Counted from the stretch's first letter, positions 34,500 through 47,460 are shown. The stretch: DNA of 64,000 nt from Cryptomeria japonica (GCF_030272615.1 NC_081410.1:122016640-122080639); one strand, 5' to 3'. Numbers and translations: made by a program. Notes: generated from the letters alone by a model not told the origin.

Positions 34500-34678
34500 C
34501 TATTACCAATGCAAAATCCTACCTTGCATCTCTAGTCACCACTTCTAGAAATTAATACCATTGCAAGCCAGTTCTCTTTGCTTTGCAATGTTCATTCTAA
34601 TTCCCCCCACTACAAATGGCTCGAGTGGCTCATTAGATCCTTTTTGCCCATTTGTGGCCTTATGATACTATTAAGAAT
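34500..34678 (+). repeat. Direct repeat, right copy (matches 27619-27830)
   Basis: See the left copy. This copy is shorter by roughly 30 bp through internal indels and abuts the truncated LTR. Confidence 0.85.
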
Positions 34679-34850
34679 CAATTTCCAATGCTTGCGCTCT
34701 TTTAAAAAGATCATTGGTTGAAGCATTAGCTCTCATCTCATTTACACAAGATACCCTAGGAGAGTTACAAGGATTACGATCTCTAAGATTGGGATCTACA
34801 AAAGCCTTAAGGTGATTAACATATGAAATGCATTTTGTTAATAATATCAC
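34679..34850 (-). pseudogene. Coding remnant cut at the duplication boundary
   Basis: Minus-strand frame CISYVNHLKAFVDPNLRDRN, then PCNSPRVSCVNEMRANAST and NDLFKRAQALEID, stops making sense exactly where the direct repeat begins. It looks like real protein sequence (balanced composition, open frame) but I cannot name it; a retroelement Gag region is the likeliest source. Confidence 0.35.
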
Positions 34851-36980
34851 CATAATGCAACATAAATGATACATGAAAGCTTTGAGATCAAATTGAAAAG
34901 GAAATGAACTTGAAATCCTAACAACACAATATGACCAAGTGCTATGAATGAAAAGAAGCAATAGGAAATGAAAGAATCCATTATCCAACACATGATTGTA
35001 ATAAATATATGTTAAAAACAATGTAATCATATGTGAAATAGCAAATAAATCTATTCCATTGATTTCCATTGAAAGTCTCTTGCTTAAAATCTAAAAAAAA
35101 AAAAGATCTAAAATTAGGACCTTTTTATTGAAATTTGAACTTATTTTTGACCTTAAGAGGTGTTAAAATTGATAAAGTACGCCAATTTTCTGGATTTAAG
35201 TAGAAAAATACAGTCAATTCTGACTCTCAAAATTTTGGGAAAAAGTTAGGGACCGAGTGCAAAGTGTACCTGGTCTGACCAACTTTTTCCGAAATTTTTC
35301 AGGGATTATAAAAAATATGATTTTATTGCATAATCCAAAAAAATAGCTGATTTGGAAATGTCTAGATTGGTCAAATTAGCAGTCAAAGGTCAAAATAGGA
35401 GATTCTTAAAAATTAGGGTTTTGTTGTTTAACCACTTAATTTGTAGAGTGAAAAGACAGATTTGAATCAGATCTGAAATAAGCAACTAAAATGCTACACT
35501 TCACAAGCTTAATTTCCTTAAAATGAAAAATTAGGGTTTTTTATACAATTAACCTCTAATATTTGCAAAAAGATCAAACTTGGAAATGAAAATTTTGAAA
35601 TTCAAATTGCAATTATTCAGATCTAACAATAAGGAATCAAAATTAAGATGTAAGACGTCAGGTTCACCAAAATGTAAAGTGGAAAATTGAACCCCAGTGG
35701 TTCCCCACCCAGGAGAGAGAAAGGAAACCACTAGGATGATTTTCACTTGGGAGATACTTTACATTCAAAGAGGGGTTGAATCTAATAGATCCAAATCCAA
35801 GGGGAATAAGGATGTGAATACCAAGTGGATTGCAAGGGTTAGAATGCAATTTGCCCTCTTTTGTAAATAGATATGTTGACTTATTGACTATGTAGAAAAG
35901 GGAGACAAAATGGATGGAATAATGAGCTACCAGTTCGGGATCGCGTTGTAACTTTAGATCTAAGATATTTAAAATGATACGGATCTACCTTGCAAATTTG
36001 GAGAAAATTCGGTTGAAAGTATACTTGGTCCTCTGAAAAATCCACGCGTCGAAAAGGGTTTTTTCGTCTCTGCAAATGAAGCCCAAACCTGCAATTATAG
36101 TTGTGCATCTGGAACCTACACACATAAAAGAATGGAAGAAGGGTTGTGGATAGGGGTTTGCCTTAGTCAAACCCCAGTTGAGGAATCAACCTTGAAAGAA
36201 AGTAATTGCAAATGCTTAAATGTAAATGATGGAAATGTATACCTTGTAGATTTGCAATTTGTTGATGATGGTTGCTTTGATTCTTGAATGTAATCACAAA
36301 TATTGTATGAAATGGCATGTAACATGACACAAACCTAACACACACACATGCTTGCAAATGAATGTTGTAATGTTGCTCCAATGGATGAATGAAGAAGACA
36401 CATGAAGAAGAGAACTTGATGGATGCTTGAAGACTTGAATGCTTGATGACAATAATGGAGACCTTTCGCTTGAATTTTGCTTATTCTCCTTATTCTTGTA
36501 TATCAAGATGAGAGGACTAACTCCCTTTTATACTAGCCTAGGAGAATTAATCCATCTCACCAAAGGCCGACATCGGGGAGATTAAATCCTGAAAAGCAAA
36601 CTGGGTTCAAGGGTGGGATGGACCTATCTTAGGGCCACCTAAAGAAGGGGGAAAAGGGCACCACACCCCTATCTTGCCCCACTTTGGGGCTTGGATAGGG
36701 TCCTAAAATGATATCAGGGCTGAGACGGGAGGAAGTTCAGAATGAAGGTGTAGAGAGGGGTCTTAATCAAGTAGGGAGATGTAGTTGCAAAGGTGAGGGC
36801 CTAAGATGTGGTCAAAATTGCAAGGGTTGCAATTTTACAACACTACACTATTATGTAAGAGGGGATTTCAAGATGGAAGCTTTGGAACAATGTATGGATC
36901 CCCTTAAAAGCACAATGGAAAATAAATTCTTACTAGGCATTATAGTTGCAAGTACTCTAGTAAACATGTTTGTAAAATGT
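34851..36980 (-). mobile_element. Probable LTR-retrotransposon debris (gypsy-like LTR)
   Basis: A TATA-like box TATAAAAG on the minus strand (36525-36532) with a GGGAGTTAGTCC context after it, and LTR-style leader sequence with many CTTGAATGCTTGATG-type words, suggest an LTR promoter reading left. C-rich blocks at 36595-36700 lie upstream of it. No PBS, purine tract or target-site pair could be fixed, so the limits are only approximate. Small ORFs here look random. Confidence 0.4.
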
Positions 36981-37319
36981 TGATAATTGTGAACAACCAA
37001 TATGTTGATGAATTTTCAAAGCTTTCAATACAAAAAAGTTCTAAAACTAAAAATTATTAAGTCTTCTAAAGTTCCTTAATGGATTATTCTTTCATTGCCA
37101 AAATGATCACTAGTTTAAATTCAAATGCCTTGACTTTTTCTTATGCAAGGACGTGGAGAAAAATACTAGGACACTTGAAACATGCAAGAATAAAGCATGC
37201 AAAACAAAACTTCCAAATAAATGAAAGGTCACTACCTTGAGTAAAGACATGATTCAAGGAATTTTCTTCAAGTGTGGTATGCTCCCTTACACCTAATTAA
37301 GTATTGTAAATGTCATAGC

Positions 37320-38345
37320 ATAAAAATCTATTCTTACTTACCTTGAAAGAAAGGAAGAGTAGTTGAAGGTTTTAAGATTTTTTATGAAATGAAAAAAGAT
37401 GCTATAATTACACTATCATTATTGATATCCTATGCAAGACAAACATGGTAGATGAGTCTTACAATATACAAGGCTTAGTAGTGCACAAGTAAGTTTGTTT
37501 CCAAATGTAATGACAATGAATATCATGATTCACAAGTTGTGTAAGCGTAAGTAATTAGATGAAGCTCGTAACCTTTTTGAGAGTTTGAGAGCCAATAATT
37601 GTACTCCAAATTCTATAAAAAAATTGTTGGTAGTATTGGTGAAACATACATACTTTTTGAAAAGATGCAATACAAAGGACACACACAAAATGTTCTTATA
37701 TACACATTGCTTATCAAGAAATATTTATAATATGGGAAGGGGATATTAAGAAGGGTCATGGAATATTTGAGGAGATGGATTTGAGGAGATGGACGTGCAT
37801 GGGCATTCTCTAGATGTTAGATTATATTGTATTCTAATGCATAGTCTCATAAAAGCTAGGAAAACATGTATGAGACCTACAAGTTGTACTGAAGATCAAA
37901 TTTGTGAATTTGATACTCATGCATATAACACTACCATTCATAGATTTTGCAAGTTGGGACAAATGAAAAAATCTTATCGACTCATTGAAGAAATGAGATT
38001 AAAGTGTTATCATCACATGTTAATTTATTAGGAGATGTTATTTATGAACTCACAAAGATTGATAAATTAGATGAAGCATATATGCTTTTTGAAGATGCAA
38101 AATCAAAAGGCATAGTTTTTAATCTAGTATTCTTGTAGATGGGTTTGGAAAAGTAGGAAACATAGATAAAGCATACTTGATTATGGAGAAGATGATGTAA
38201 AAAGTGTTGAACCCCAATTTTTACACATGAAATTGTCTACTTGATGCTCTTGTTAAATCATAAGAGATAACAAAACATTAGTATGTTTTTCTAGATCTAT
38301 GTAAGATTCAAAATACACAAACTGTTTAATGTAATGCCTTGACAA
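37320..38345 (+). pseudogene. Pentatricopeptide-repeat (PPR) protein pseudogene
   Basis: Repeated 35-residue helical pairs are readable through stops and shifts: VVEGFKIFYEMKKD, KxLDEARNLFESLRANNCTP, LFEKMQYKGHTQNVLIYTLL, DTHAYNTTIHRFCKLGQM, KKSYRLIEEMRLK, KIDKLDEAYMLFEDAKSKG, DGFGKVGNIDKAYLIMEKM and NPNFYT...LLDALVKS. Plant PPR proteins bind organellar RNA. This copy has lost the reading frame throughout, has no visible introns and starts abruptly, so it may be a truncated retrocopy. It ends near 38345. Confidence 0.8.
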
Positions 38346-39075
38346 TTGTATGAGCACTGGGTTTCAATTGAAAGACTTGGATATTTAATAAAAAAAGTCA
38401 GATTTATTAAGTTTGCATACTCATTTATTTTAATTAGTTAGAAAATAGAGCTAAAATAAAAAACAAAGGTCATTTCAAGCAATAATTATACATGGAAACA
38501 TATATATACAAGGTTGAATTGTAAGGTTGAGATTATTTTTTGAGCGATTCATATAAAAATATTTGTAAGAGGGGTTTATAATTGTGAACTTTTGGTTGAA
38601 AGTGACTATTTTTTTAACACAACCATTCTACAAGATTTTTTGGAATACTTTGAATTCTCATTTCATTAAAGATTTGAAGGTTTATTTCAAAACTTTGTGT
38701 CTAGTTTTCTTTTAGAGATTGCAGGTTTTCCTTATAATACTTTGTAATGGTTCCCTAATAATTCTCTTTTATGCATGACCACATTTGGGCTATATGAATC
38801 AAAGGAATATTATTAGGCTTTGAGTTTATTGTGTCCTTTCTTGATTGCATATCAATCGTATGTATGATATATGGTTAATTCCTCATTTTTTTACATATTG
38901 GAAAAAAGTAATTGTCAATCTTATTAGGTATTATTGTGGGCACAAAATGTTGAACTCTGTGTCATTGTTTATTTCTACACACTTTTATCTCAAGTATATT
39001 CTTAAGAAGTTTAGGTGATTTAATTATGTCTCTCATCTAGTGTTTCTCTTTTTTTTTTTTAAATTTTTTTTTTAA
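38346..39075. other. AT-rich stretch, nothing recognised
   Basis: Ends in long T-runs (39040-39072). No coding or repeat signature identified on either strand. Confidence 0.45.
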
Positions 39076-40620
39076 TGTACCTATAGCGTCATAAATTGTA
39101 CACCTTTATTACTGTGTCCAATTCCGCACTCTCCTAGCACCTATTTTAGTATTTCTCTTTCCTCTATGCATTATAGGACCTTAATTGATTTAATTTAGTA
39201 TTATGGTCTTATTCCACTTTTTACATCATCACACTCTTATTTGGGCCCTTAATTCTAGGTGTGCCCTTTATCATTTTATCCTAATTTATTCTTAATCTTA
39301 CCCTAATTTCAACTCTCATAGAATATTTTGTATACGTATGCATTATGGTTTGAGCCACTAATATAGATTCGACATTAGATTCTTGTTATCTCACATCCCT
39401 AGAAATTTAGAAAAAAAGTTGATAGGACCATGTAATAGACATTCATCGCGGTCCTACACTTTTTTTCCTAAATTTTGAGAGGATAATTTAGTGTTCCTAT
39501 CTAATTCAAATCCCACTCTATGTGAAAATATATCAAATCTAAGTCATCCTGATGGTGTTTTTAATTATGAAATCCTTATATAAGGCACCCCTCTCAATTG
39601 ATTTTCATAATTGCATCTTATGCTAACATTATCATCAATTCAAGAGTAAATCTGATTCAAGGCAACAAATTACATCAAGACATCTTCATATTATGTTTCA
39701 ATTATGATTTCATGATGAATTTTATGTGTCCTAAGAACACTGTATCATTTATTGAAGGTACAATCATCTAAATTCAAGCATTTTAGCCTTGCCCTCAAAA
39801 AGCAAGATTTTACAATTTAGTTCAAGTTCAATTTCTATTTTAATTAGGGTTAATTCCAAACTTTAGGTTTGACCTACGACAAACCTCTATCCACAACCCC
39901 CTTTCTTTCCTCTTTTGTGCAAGTATCTGGTGGAGTAGGAAAGCTTCCGGAAGTCTTAAGAAGCAAGTATAGGTTTGCTCTCAGAATCTCAACTTAGTTC
40001 TTAGGGACCAGGGCACCCAATGCCCCGGTCCTTCTTGATCAACCTCAGATTTCCAAGTCACCGCTCAAGTTGCATTAGGATTCATACCCCTAGTTCACAA
40101 CTTAGTAGACCATGGCGCCCAACGCCTTGGTCCTCTTAATTCAACATTAGATTTTCAGTCACAACTGCACATTCATATTCCCTATTCAATTCTATACTTA
40201 TTGAGAAGTTTTTGTTTCATTATCAGTTAGCATAATTAGTCTAAGTTGCTAGTTCATTGCATGTAACTTCTTACCTTAGATTTGGCATTCAATTTACATC
40301 CTTCCAAACACATTTTCAACTCAAACAAAAGGAAATAGGACCAATCAACATTCAACCCTTTTCCTAATATGATTGCAGTTGGATCTATTGAGTGCATCCT
40401 CCTTTTAATGTGTTACATGTGAAAGTTAGGTCATTTCCTAGTTTATAAAGCATAATTTGTGAAACCCTAATTTTCCATCTATTATAGTGCATTTCCCATT
40501 TTTAGGTTAAAAGCTTACCCCAAAAACTCTAATTAATAATCATATAAGGAACCCCCCACCCCTTAAATGTAGAGGAAGATCACTAATCTAATAACAATCT
40601 ATCTGACTGTTGGAGCATTT
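39076..40620 (+). mobile_element. LTR-like block with TATA box and two strong hairpins
   Basis: TGTACCTATAGCGTCATAAATT at 39076 looks like an LTR start (first 20 bases are diagnostic in style only). A TATA box TATATAAGG sits at 39577-39585. About 430 and 530 bp further on, two hairpins occur: arms GGACCAGGGCA/TGCCCCGGTCC around CCCAA (40005-40031), and GACCATGGCG/CGCCTTGGTC around CCCAA (40108-40132). The right end is uncertain and no partner LTR or duplication was found. Confidence 0.4.
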
Positions 40621-41860
40621 TTCATTGCCCATTGGGCGAGTTAGAGCTATTTGCAGTAAAAAAAATGCAATAAAAAATATGTTTATTGTCAATTATCATG
40701 TTCATTTTTTTATTTAATCCTTTAAAAATATCTTTCAAATTAATTTTATGACAAAAAATCTTCACATAAACTCAATAATAAGGGAATAAAATGCTTTTAC
40801 ATAAATAAATCTAGGGCTAAGCAATGAACTTAAGTAAAATTAATGAGTTGGAATGGTAATTGAAATGTATAAGCATAAATTTTAAATGATAAAAAGGGAT
40901 CAAGGACTTAGCTTTGTATAGGGTTTGATGATGTTTAACTATAGATTTTAGCTTAGTGATCTAAATTTTGCTTTGATGTCACATTTGATGTGACACTTAA
41001 CCTTTATTATGATTTGGGTTGAACCTATGCACATGAAAATGAATTGGTCCACAAAAGTGAACATTGCTACTGTAGCTATCCTTCACACACAAAAATGATT
41101 TGTGAAGTTCTAGTTGTCTAAAAAACATTTACATTGCCTCTTGGCATATGAAATCAACAAAACAAACAATGTTGATGAACATCTTTGAGGAGTTTGTAAA
41201 ACAATGACCTTCTCCTTTGGTTAAACCCTTAAGATTTGATTCATTTTTTTTTGGAACAAGGATAAAGACAATATACTTCATACAAGATGTTTACTTTGTC
41301 CCTAAGTACATATGCTAATGGAAATAATGATGCAATGACACAATATAGAGCTCCACAAATGATGATGCAAATTATAGAAAGAGCTTGTGGATAATAAAAG
41401 TGAATTAGATTTGTCCTTTTGTCTAACACCCCAATATACAATTTGAAATGTTCCAAGTTCATGTCAATATATAACAACTAATTAAGAAGAGGCTGACTTA
41501 AATCAATATTAAAATTTAGATTCAAAATTTCTAAAATCTCATTACACATACAGCCTAAATTCATTTCTTTAAATTAAAATTAATTTTCAAACTTTCACTA
41601 CTTACACCTTAATCTTCAAAAACAACCTTGAAAGTAAACCAAAAAGGAATGGAAAAAGTTAAACCAAAAAGGAATGGAAAAAGTGCAGGAGTTTTAACCA
41701 TTACATGAAGAAACCTTAAAGGCTATCACAACTTTTCATAATGATTATTTTTTTAAACTAATGTTCGAACTCTTCTTATTTGTAATAATAATTTTAAAAA
41801 CTAACAACAGCCGCAATTTTGCACAAGCCTCAACTCTATTTGGGCATGCCCATTAAAGAT
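40621..41860. other. AT-rich intergenic stretch
   Basis: No gene recognised. A 21-bp unit containing AACCAAAAAGGAATGGAAAA is tandemly repeated at about 41638-41681. Short ORFs look random. Confidence 0.45.
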
Positions 41861-41912
41861 CATGGCTAAGTGCTTTTATTTAAACTCTCTTGCAGCTGAA
41901 TCTTATGCTAAA

Positions 41913-42163
41913 ATGGCAAGTCGGTGTTCACGTTTATACCTTGGGCGCCTGCTTCACTGTAAGCTTCTCTCTTCCTCTTTAACATCAAGATGAATGTATG
42001 AACGATAGTATACACTATTAATTAAATGATTGGACTTGGTTTCCCTCTGCGCAGATGAAAAATGCACAGCAAAAACGAGATTATTTAGCACTGGAAGGGA
42101 GAGAAAGAGAAGGGTTATGTCCAAAGAGGACCGAGCTGAAGCTGTCAACTCCTTTGTTAAACA
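41913..42163 (+). CDS. Possible 5' end of a host gene: two exons encoding a mitochondrial-type presequence
   Basis: Exon 1 is 41913-41958 (ATG at 41913, MASRCSRLYLGRLLH). A 96-bp intron follows with GTAAGC donor and CTGCGCAG acceptor (41959-42054). Exon 2 is 42055-42163, ending at a possible GTAATT donor. The joined frame stays open and is Arg- and Ser-rich without acidic residues for about 17 residues, then includes RLFSTGRERKRR. That is typical of plant mitochondrial targeting. I could not find further exons in the following 1 kb, and I do not recognise the mature protein (MSKEDRAEAVNSFVK). It could be a gene fragment rather than an active gene. Confidence 0.45.
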
Positions 42164-43670
42164 GTAATTTAATCTCTTCTCACTAATATGCCTGCCTCCA
42201 TGCCTTTATTTGTTGCTCCATGACATACTTAGCTGGATTTAAAACGACTCTGTTTTTTATAATAAGTTTTGAAGAATCAGGGCATTGTTTCATTCATGAA
42301 CATCAGTTAAAAAGCAAGGGTAGTTTTTAAGATCATGGCTAAGTGCCTTTGGGTAGTCTCTTAAGGCCCCCACCAATACGCCTTCAACTGATAAACGCTA
42401 TTCTACTATTTCGGGGGTGGGAGGAGCTGTGGCAAGCAGAGAGGGATGAGTTAGTGCCAATTAACTGTTCACAGTTAATTTAAGCACACTCATTTTGCGA
42501 GTGTCGGTTAATTGCAAGGGCCTTAGGATGATAAACCTTTAGGTTGAGGAGGGTATTTATGATCACTTGCTATCAGATAAGAGCCTCTTCCTGCATTTGT
42601 CTGGAGAGGATTAATCCAAACATCAAGAGGTTGAGGGGGAAGCAATGAGCATAATGAATCCCTTAGCCAAATACCTTGGTGTCTGTGATCCCTTTCAGAG
42701 TTCTCCAAGTACATTTATTTACCTCATATATTGTTCCAGGTGTACAGACACCCTTCTCTCAAATTTGAACTTATGCCTTCTCTATGGAGTAGACACACCT
42801 TCACCGTTGGGTTTGCTCAGGCTCTACATTGTCCTGCATGCTGGAGGATACCTTTCATTCATTGTGGCCTGTCATATCAGTAAGAGGGCAACAATATGTA
42901 CCTGGAAAATGCCCTGTTCAATTCCACCACAAAATATGATTTTTATTGTTATTCTTCATTGAAGATTTTGTGTGATACAGTTTTATCTTTTGGTTCCTCG
43001 TACGCCTACTTACCCCACTGAAATTGTTACAGCTGTTACTTTATCCTCCATATTGTTTTCAGTGATTTCTTCTTCTCACATCAGTGTGGACGTGAATATG
43101 GTTCAACCTTGGAAGATTCTACTTTCTGCTATTTATATTTTATCTCTTTCGATTTGAGCTCTTGACTAAGAATGTAATAAGATCAAACCATATCTCCAGT
43201 TCACGTACTAGCACGAATATGAGACATATTGCTGTTTAGACATGAACTTTGAAACATATGGTAGTTTATAATGTTTTTTGTATATTTTGTTATACTAATG
43301 GATTTTATGTATGGATTATGTTATGATATGATATTTCTCACTTGGGTACATTTGGTTTCGCTTGAGATTTATCTCAACTTATTATAGAGTAACATAAAAT
43401 TTCCTTTGATAGGTAAAACGTGGGTTCTATTGGGGTATACACTTAATAAAAAGCTAGATAGCTACACATGTTCCAAAGACCAATCAAGTGATCTAAAGAT
43501 TGACGACTACAAATACATAGCCCACAGACACAGATAGCTAGATGTTGGACATTAGAGCCATATATAAAATGGGCTACAAAACTAGAGCCTTCGGAAACAT
43601 ACAACTAGATAAATGAAGTGTCTGAAGCCTATATGGTATGTATTTACATATATTTTATTCATTCAATCTT
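42164..43670. other. Unassigned region after the exon pair
   Basis: Lacks clear coding exons; a 105-codon open stretch at 42645-42962 has no recognisable similarity. The word AGATCATGGCTAAGTGC occurs both before exon 1 (about 41859) and here (about 42331), a short direct repeat around the exons. Confidence 0.35.
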
Positions 43671-43674
43671 TATT

Positions 43675-44530
43675 CTATTCGTGTTTTCTTTCATCATTTC
43701 TTGTTCCAACCAATAGCAAGGATTTATTTGAAAGGGCTAGGCTTCTTTGTTGAAGGAATATGACCTGTTTATCTTCATGATTGCCTAAAGACCAATTGGG
43801 AGAGGAGGGGATTTTAGCCTCAGGAGTCCTATTACCCTTCGATTGTCCACTTCTACTATTGGGATTCTTTGGACCAAAACTCCAACTTATAGAAGGCTCA
43901 TTTTTTTGCAGCTCTAGAGCCATCCTTTGCCAATCTTGGCATGGTGTAGACGTAGGATGTCCAACCTCTCCTCATGGTGTAGACATAGGATAGCCAACCT
44001 CCCTTCATGGTACATCATGCAAGGTGCTTGATCTATTTCGCTAGGTCTTAGAAGGTGCTTGGTTCCGTCCTCTTTTCATGGATAGCTGGGATATCTTAGT
44101 GTAGGGCTTGGAATTAGCTCTTGTCATCTTTCTGTTTGGCAACTTTTCCTCATTCACATCCCATCTTGCTTCCATTCTTTAAGAAAAACTAGTTTCAGGA
44201 AGTCCTCTAGCATCTGAATGTCTATAATTTTGTCCTCTAGTTTGAGCCTAAAGTTTTGCTGAATAAGCACTTGGGTTGTTGAAAACATAACATTCCACTG
44301 ACCAATTGCAAATCATTGATAAAAAATTGCTCCTCCATATGATGAGTCCTTCATCTCTACCATGGTTGCATGAAGATACTATTTTCCACCTGAGTTGTAA
44401 TTCACTGCAAAGACATGCTATAAATAGGGAAGACTTAACACTACCCATCAGCTCTTGAACTAAATAAACACCACGTGAGAGAGAAAAGGAAAGAGAAAAC
44501 TTTTCACCACCAAAACAGACCGTCATTCAA
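43675..44530 (-). other. Possible coding debris with a short tandem repeat
   Basis: Minus-strand open stretches (MALELQKNEPSISWSFGPKN, GGEKFSLSFSLSRG) might derive from a LINE ORF1 linker, but no domain is recognised. A ~36-bp unit (GGTGTAGACATAGGATAGCC-like) is tandemly repeated at about 43940-44010. Confidence 0.3.
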
Positions 44531-47200
44531 ATCTCTTTGTTGCTAGGTGATCTTACAAAGCAATTTTAATATACAAGTGAGCTACTTATTTCCCCTCGTG
44601 ATTTAGGCTTTTAGCACATGCCTAATAATTACTGTCTTTGTTGACAACAGAATCATAAAAGCAACAAGCTAGGATAATCCTCTTTTTAATTAAATCACCT
44701 CTTCCTAGGTCTAAGTAATGTTGCTAGGGTAATCCAATTTCAAAATACCTCGGAGACTAAGCCACAAGGAAATCTTCAACTAATTGAAGAGGCTACATAG
44801 ATGGATGGTCCTTTTGAGTAGAGAAAGCTTCATAACTGAGCTCCTCGTGAAAAATGCTCCCTAGTGTCTACTCATATGGCATCATTTTGACAAAGTGGGA
44901 CTTTGGTCAGTTCATTTGATTGTGGCACAAATACAAGACACGATGATTGACACTTATGACAATAATTGTATCAAAGTTAATTTTCCATTTCACTTTATAT
45001 TTAAAAGTGGCTTTAGAAATAGTAAAGTGTTCACTTAATATAAAATTTTAAAAAACATTAAGTATATGGGAAGAAGTTGGGAATAAAAGATTTGTTTGCA
45101 AAGCCAAATGAAATATGACATGAAAAGAAGAGATACATCGTCTCACAACTGGGATATCAAGATAATATATATGTGAGTAAATTGCAAACAAATTTGATTA
45201 ATCCTTTTGAAAATTTGTATTTTTTGAGAATTGGAAGAACTTAAGAAGAAATTATGGATTACTTGATCAATCTGTACCTATGATCATCACAATTAGAAGA
45301 GACTTCCTTTGTAATTCAGTAGAGGCAGCTCATAAGTTTATAGATATTTTCTTCCATCTATACATGACTTTTGTGAGACACATTGAATGAAACATGGAAA
45401 ATGGCATTTTCATGCTATGGCTGACTAAGGAATTTAAAGAGTAATGTTTTGGTGATTTTGAAGTGAGGTTGAAGTGAGGTTGAAGGGAGTTACCACCTTA
45501 TCATGAGGCTTTGCCATGCTAGTAACTAGTAATTGTGTTGTGTTTGCATTTGTATGTTTATAGCTTAATGGTTTAATAAATTCAAGACTTACATATTTCA
45601 ACAATAATTATATGAAGTTATGAACAAATGACTTTGTGATTATAGACCGCCTTGTTTATTGATGCATCTCATCAATCATAGAGACTAGCCATGGATGATT
45701 GAGGAATCACCATTTTGATGGTGGAAAAGTGTCTGTGTGCATATCAATGTTTGAATTGGTCATTTTACTCATACATCTTAGTTATGATAATGTTATTTAT
45801 AGGTTGGCTGTCATAAGTAGGATATTTGAATTGCACATGTTAATTACATTTTGCTAGAAATGGGTTAGGATATGACAAAATTGTTTGAGATACAAATTAG
45901 TAACCTAGCCCATAACTAGATAATGTAAATTGGAGTCCAATTTAAGGCCAAATAGTGCCTAATTGTATGGGTTGAGTTCCCTATTCCTAGTCGATGTATT
46001 AGTTATGGCCTAATTGTCAATTTTGAGATAGTGCTTGGGTTGTTTGACAACAATTTCTTGAATTCATGTGTGTATATAATTTATGGATGTTGTTTCATAC
46101 AAAGTATCATAGTGATACTCTACAGTTTAACTTATATTTATGTTATACTTGTTGGTAATGCAATATTACTGACAGAATAGACTGGTTAGTTTTGTAGCAA
46201 TTTTATTTTTTCAGTTTTCCTCAATTTTATTAAATCCACACAAGTCATAAGTATGCTGTCTTAAAACAGCTATAGATATTCATGAATAGTCAATTGCACA
46301 TTGCAAATTCATTCCTACCGATTTCCAAATCATCAAACACTTGTTTCACTAGAAAACCTCCTTCCTAGTTTTCTTTCTTTTCCTTAAAGTTTCTATTACA
46401 TATTTTCATGCACAAGAAACTAGAGTTTCCATCTTCTATTTTTCCATCCATCCTTAAACAATACCAAACTATCCAAATCTTTCTCAAATTAATTAGAAGA
46501 TCTAATTTAATAGATCTATAATTTTGCATATATATTTTGTCTGTTTTGCACAAGCAATCAATCTCCAACAAGATTAACATTTCTTTCAAGAATCCTTCAT
46601 TCATTGTTAATCCAAAATAAATCTTTGCTGAATCTTTTAAATTCAAGATTCTTACCTTGATTCCTTAGCAAATTGACGACAAATTAAAGAAAACCCAAAA
46701 CAATTTCAATCACAATCCTTTAAACTTCAGTGTAAAAGTACTTCACAATTCCTCTTTCTTCAAACCTGATTTTTGTTTTTTTTCCCTAGAATTCAATACA
46801 TTTCTAAAGAAATTCTTGTCCTTATAAATACAATCCTATTTTTATTTTCATTCTATTTGTAGGACTACAATTCACTCAATAATATTTAGTTATTAATTTT
46901 AGAGAAACTATTAATTAAATATACTTTTCTGTTTCATGGATTTTCAAAAAAAAAAAAAACTTATAAACTAATAGCTTTTCTAATTTATTTATCATTGAAC
47001 TCGTGCATAACTCAAACAAAGAAAGCCTAATATCTTTAATGCTCCAAAAGAAAAATGATATAATTATTTTTTTAATTTCCATTTATGACCTTGCACACTA
47101 AAAAATCAATTGAGTTGTGAATCAATTCAAATTTAATCTCCTATTAATATTGGAAATTTATTATTTGGTAATTTTTTAATTTTTTTAAAAAAGTGTTTGG
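44531..47200. other. AT-rich intergenic stretch
   Basis: About 2.7 kb with no gene or repeat I can name. A 12-bp duplication (TGAAGTGAGGT) occurs near 45461-45482, and homopolymer A and T runs are frequent. Confidence 0.45.
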
Positions 47201-47204
47201 TAAA

Positions 47205-47460
47205 CTTTTTAACGTGATTGGTGACGCTGGCATGACACGTCCTCTGGTACCACGTGAGACACTTTTGACCTAGAGCTATGAATTGGTGAGGTTACAAACA
47301 GGGGACCTCATCCCCGAGTAACAATGTAGAGGCTCGAACCCATGAGCATATTGGATCGACGAAGGCACAAGCTTGTGATCACAATGGCCTAGTGGGGGTT
47401 TGAACCTTTGTGGCCACAACAACATCACCACCACTTAAACAACACACTATGGAAGGAACC
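47205..47460 (-). mobile_element. Possible tRNA-derived SINE
   Basis: On the minus strand TTAAGTGGTGGTGATG (box A-like) is followed about 40 bp later by GGTTCAAACCCCC (box B-like), and further on by GGGTTCGAGCCTC, a second box B-like word. The block is GC-richer than its AT-rich surroundings, as expected for a Pol III-type insertion. No cloverleaf, A-tail or target-site duplication was established, so this is tentative. Confidence 0.4.

Noticed and set aside
42645-42962. 105-codon ORF as a downstream exon of the 41.9 kb gene
   Set aside because: No matching splice signals or recognisable domain; kept as unassigned.
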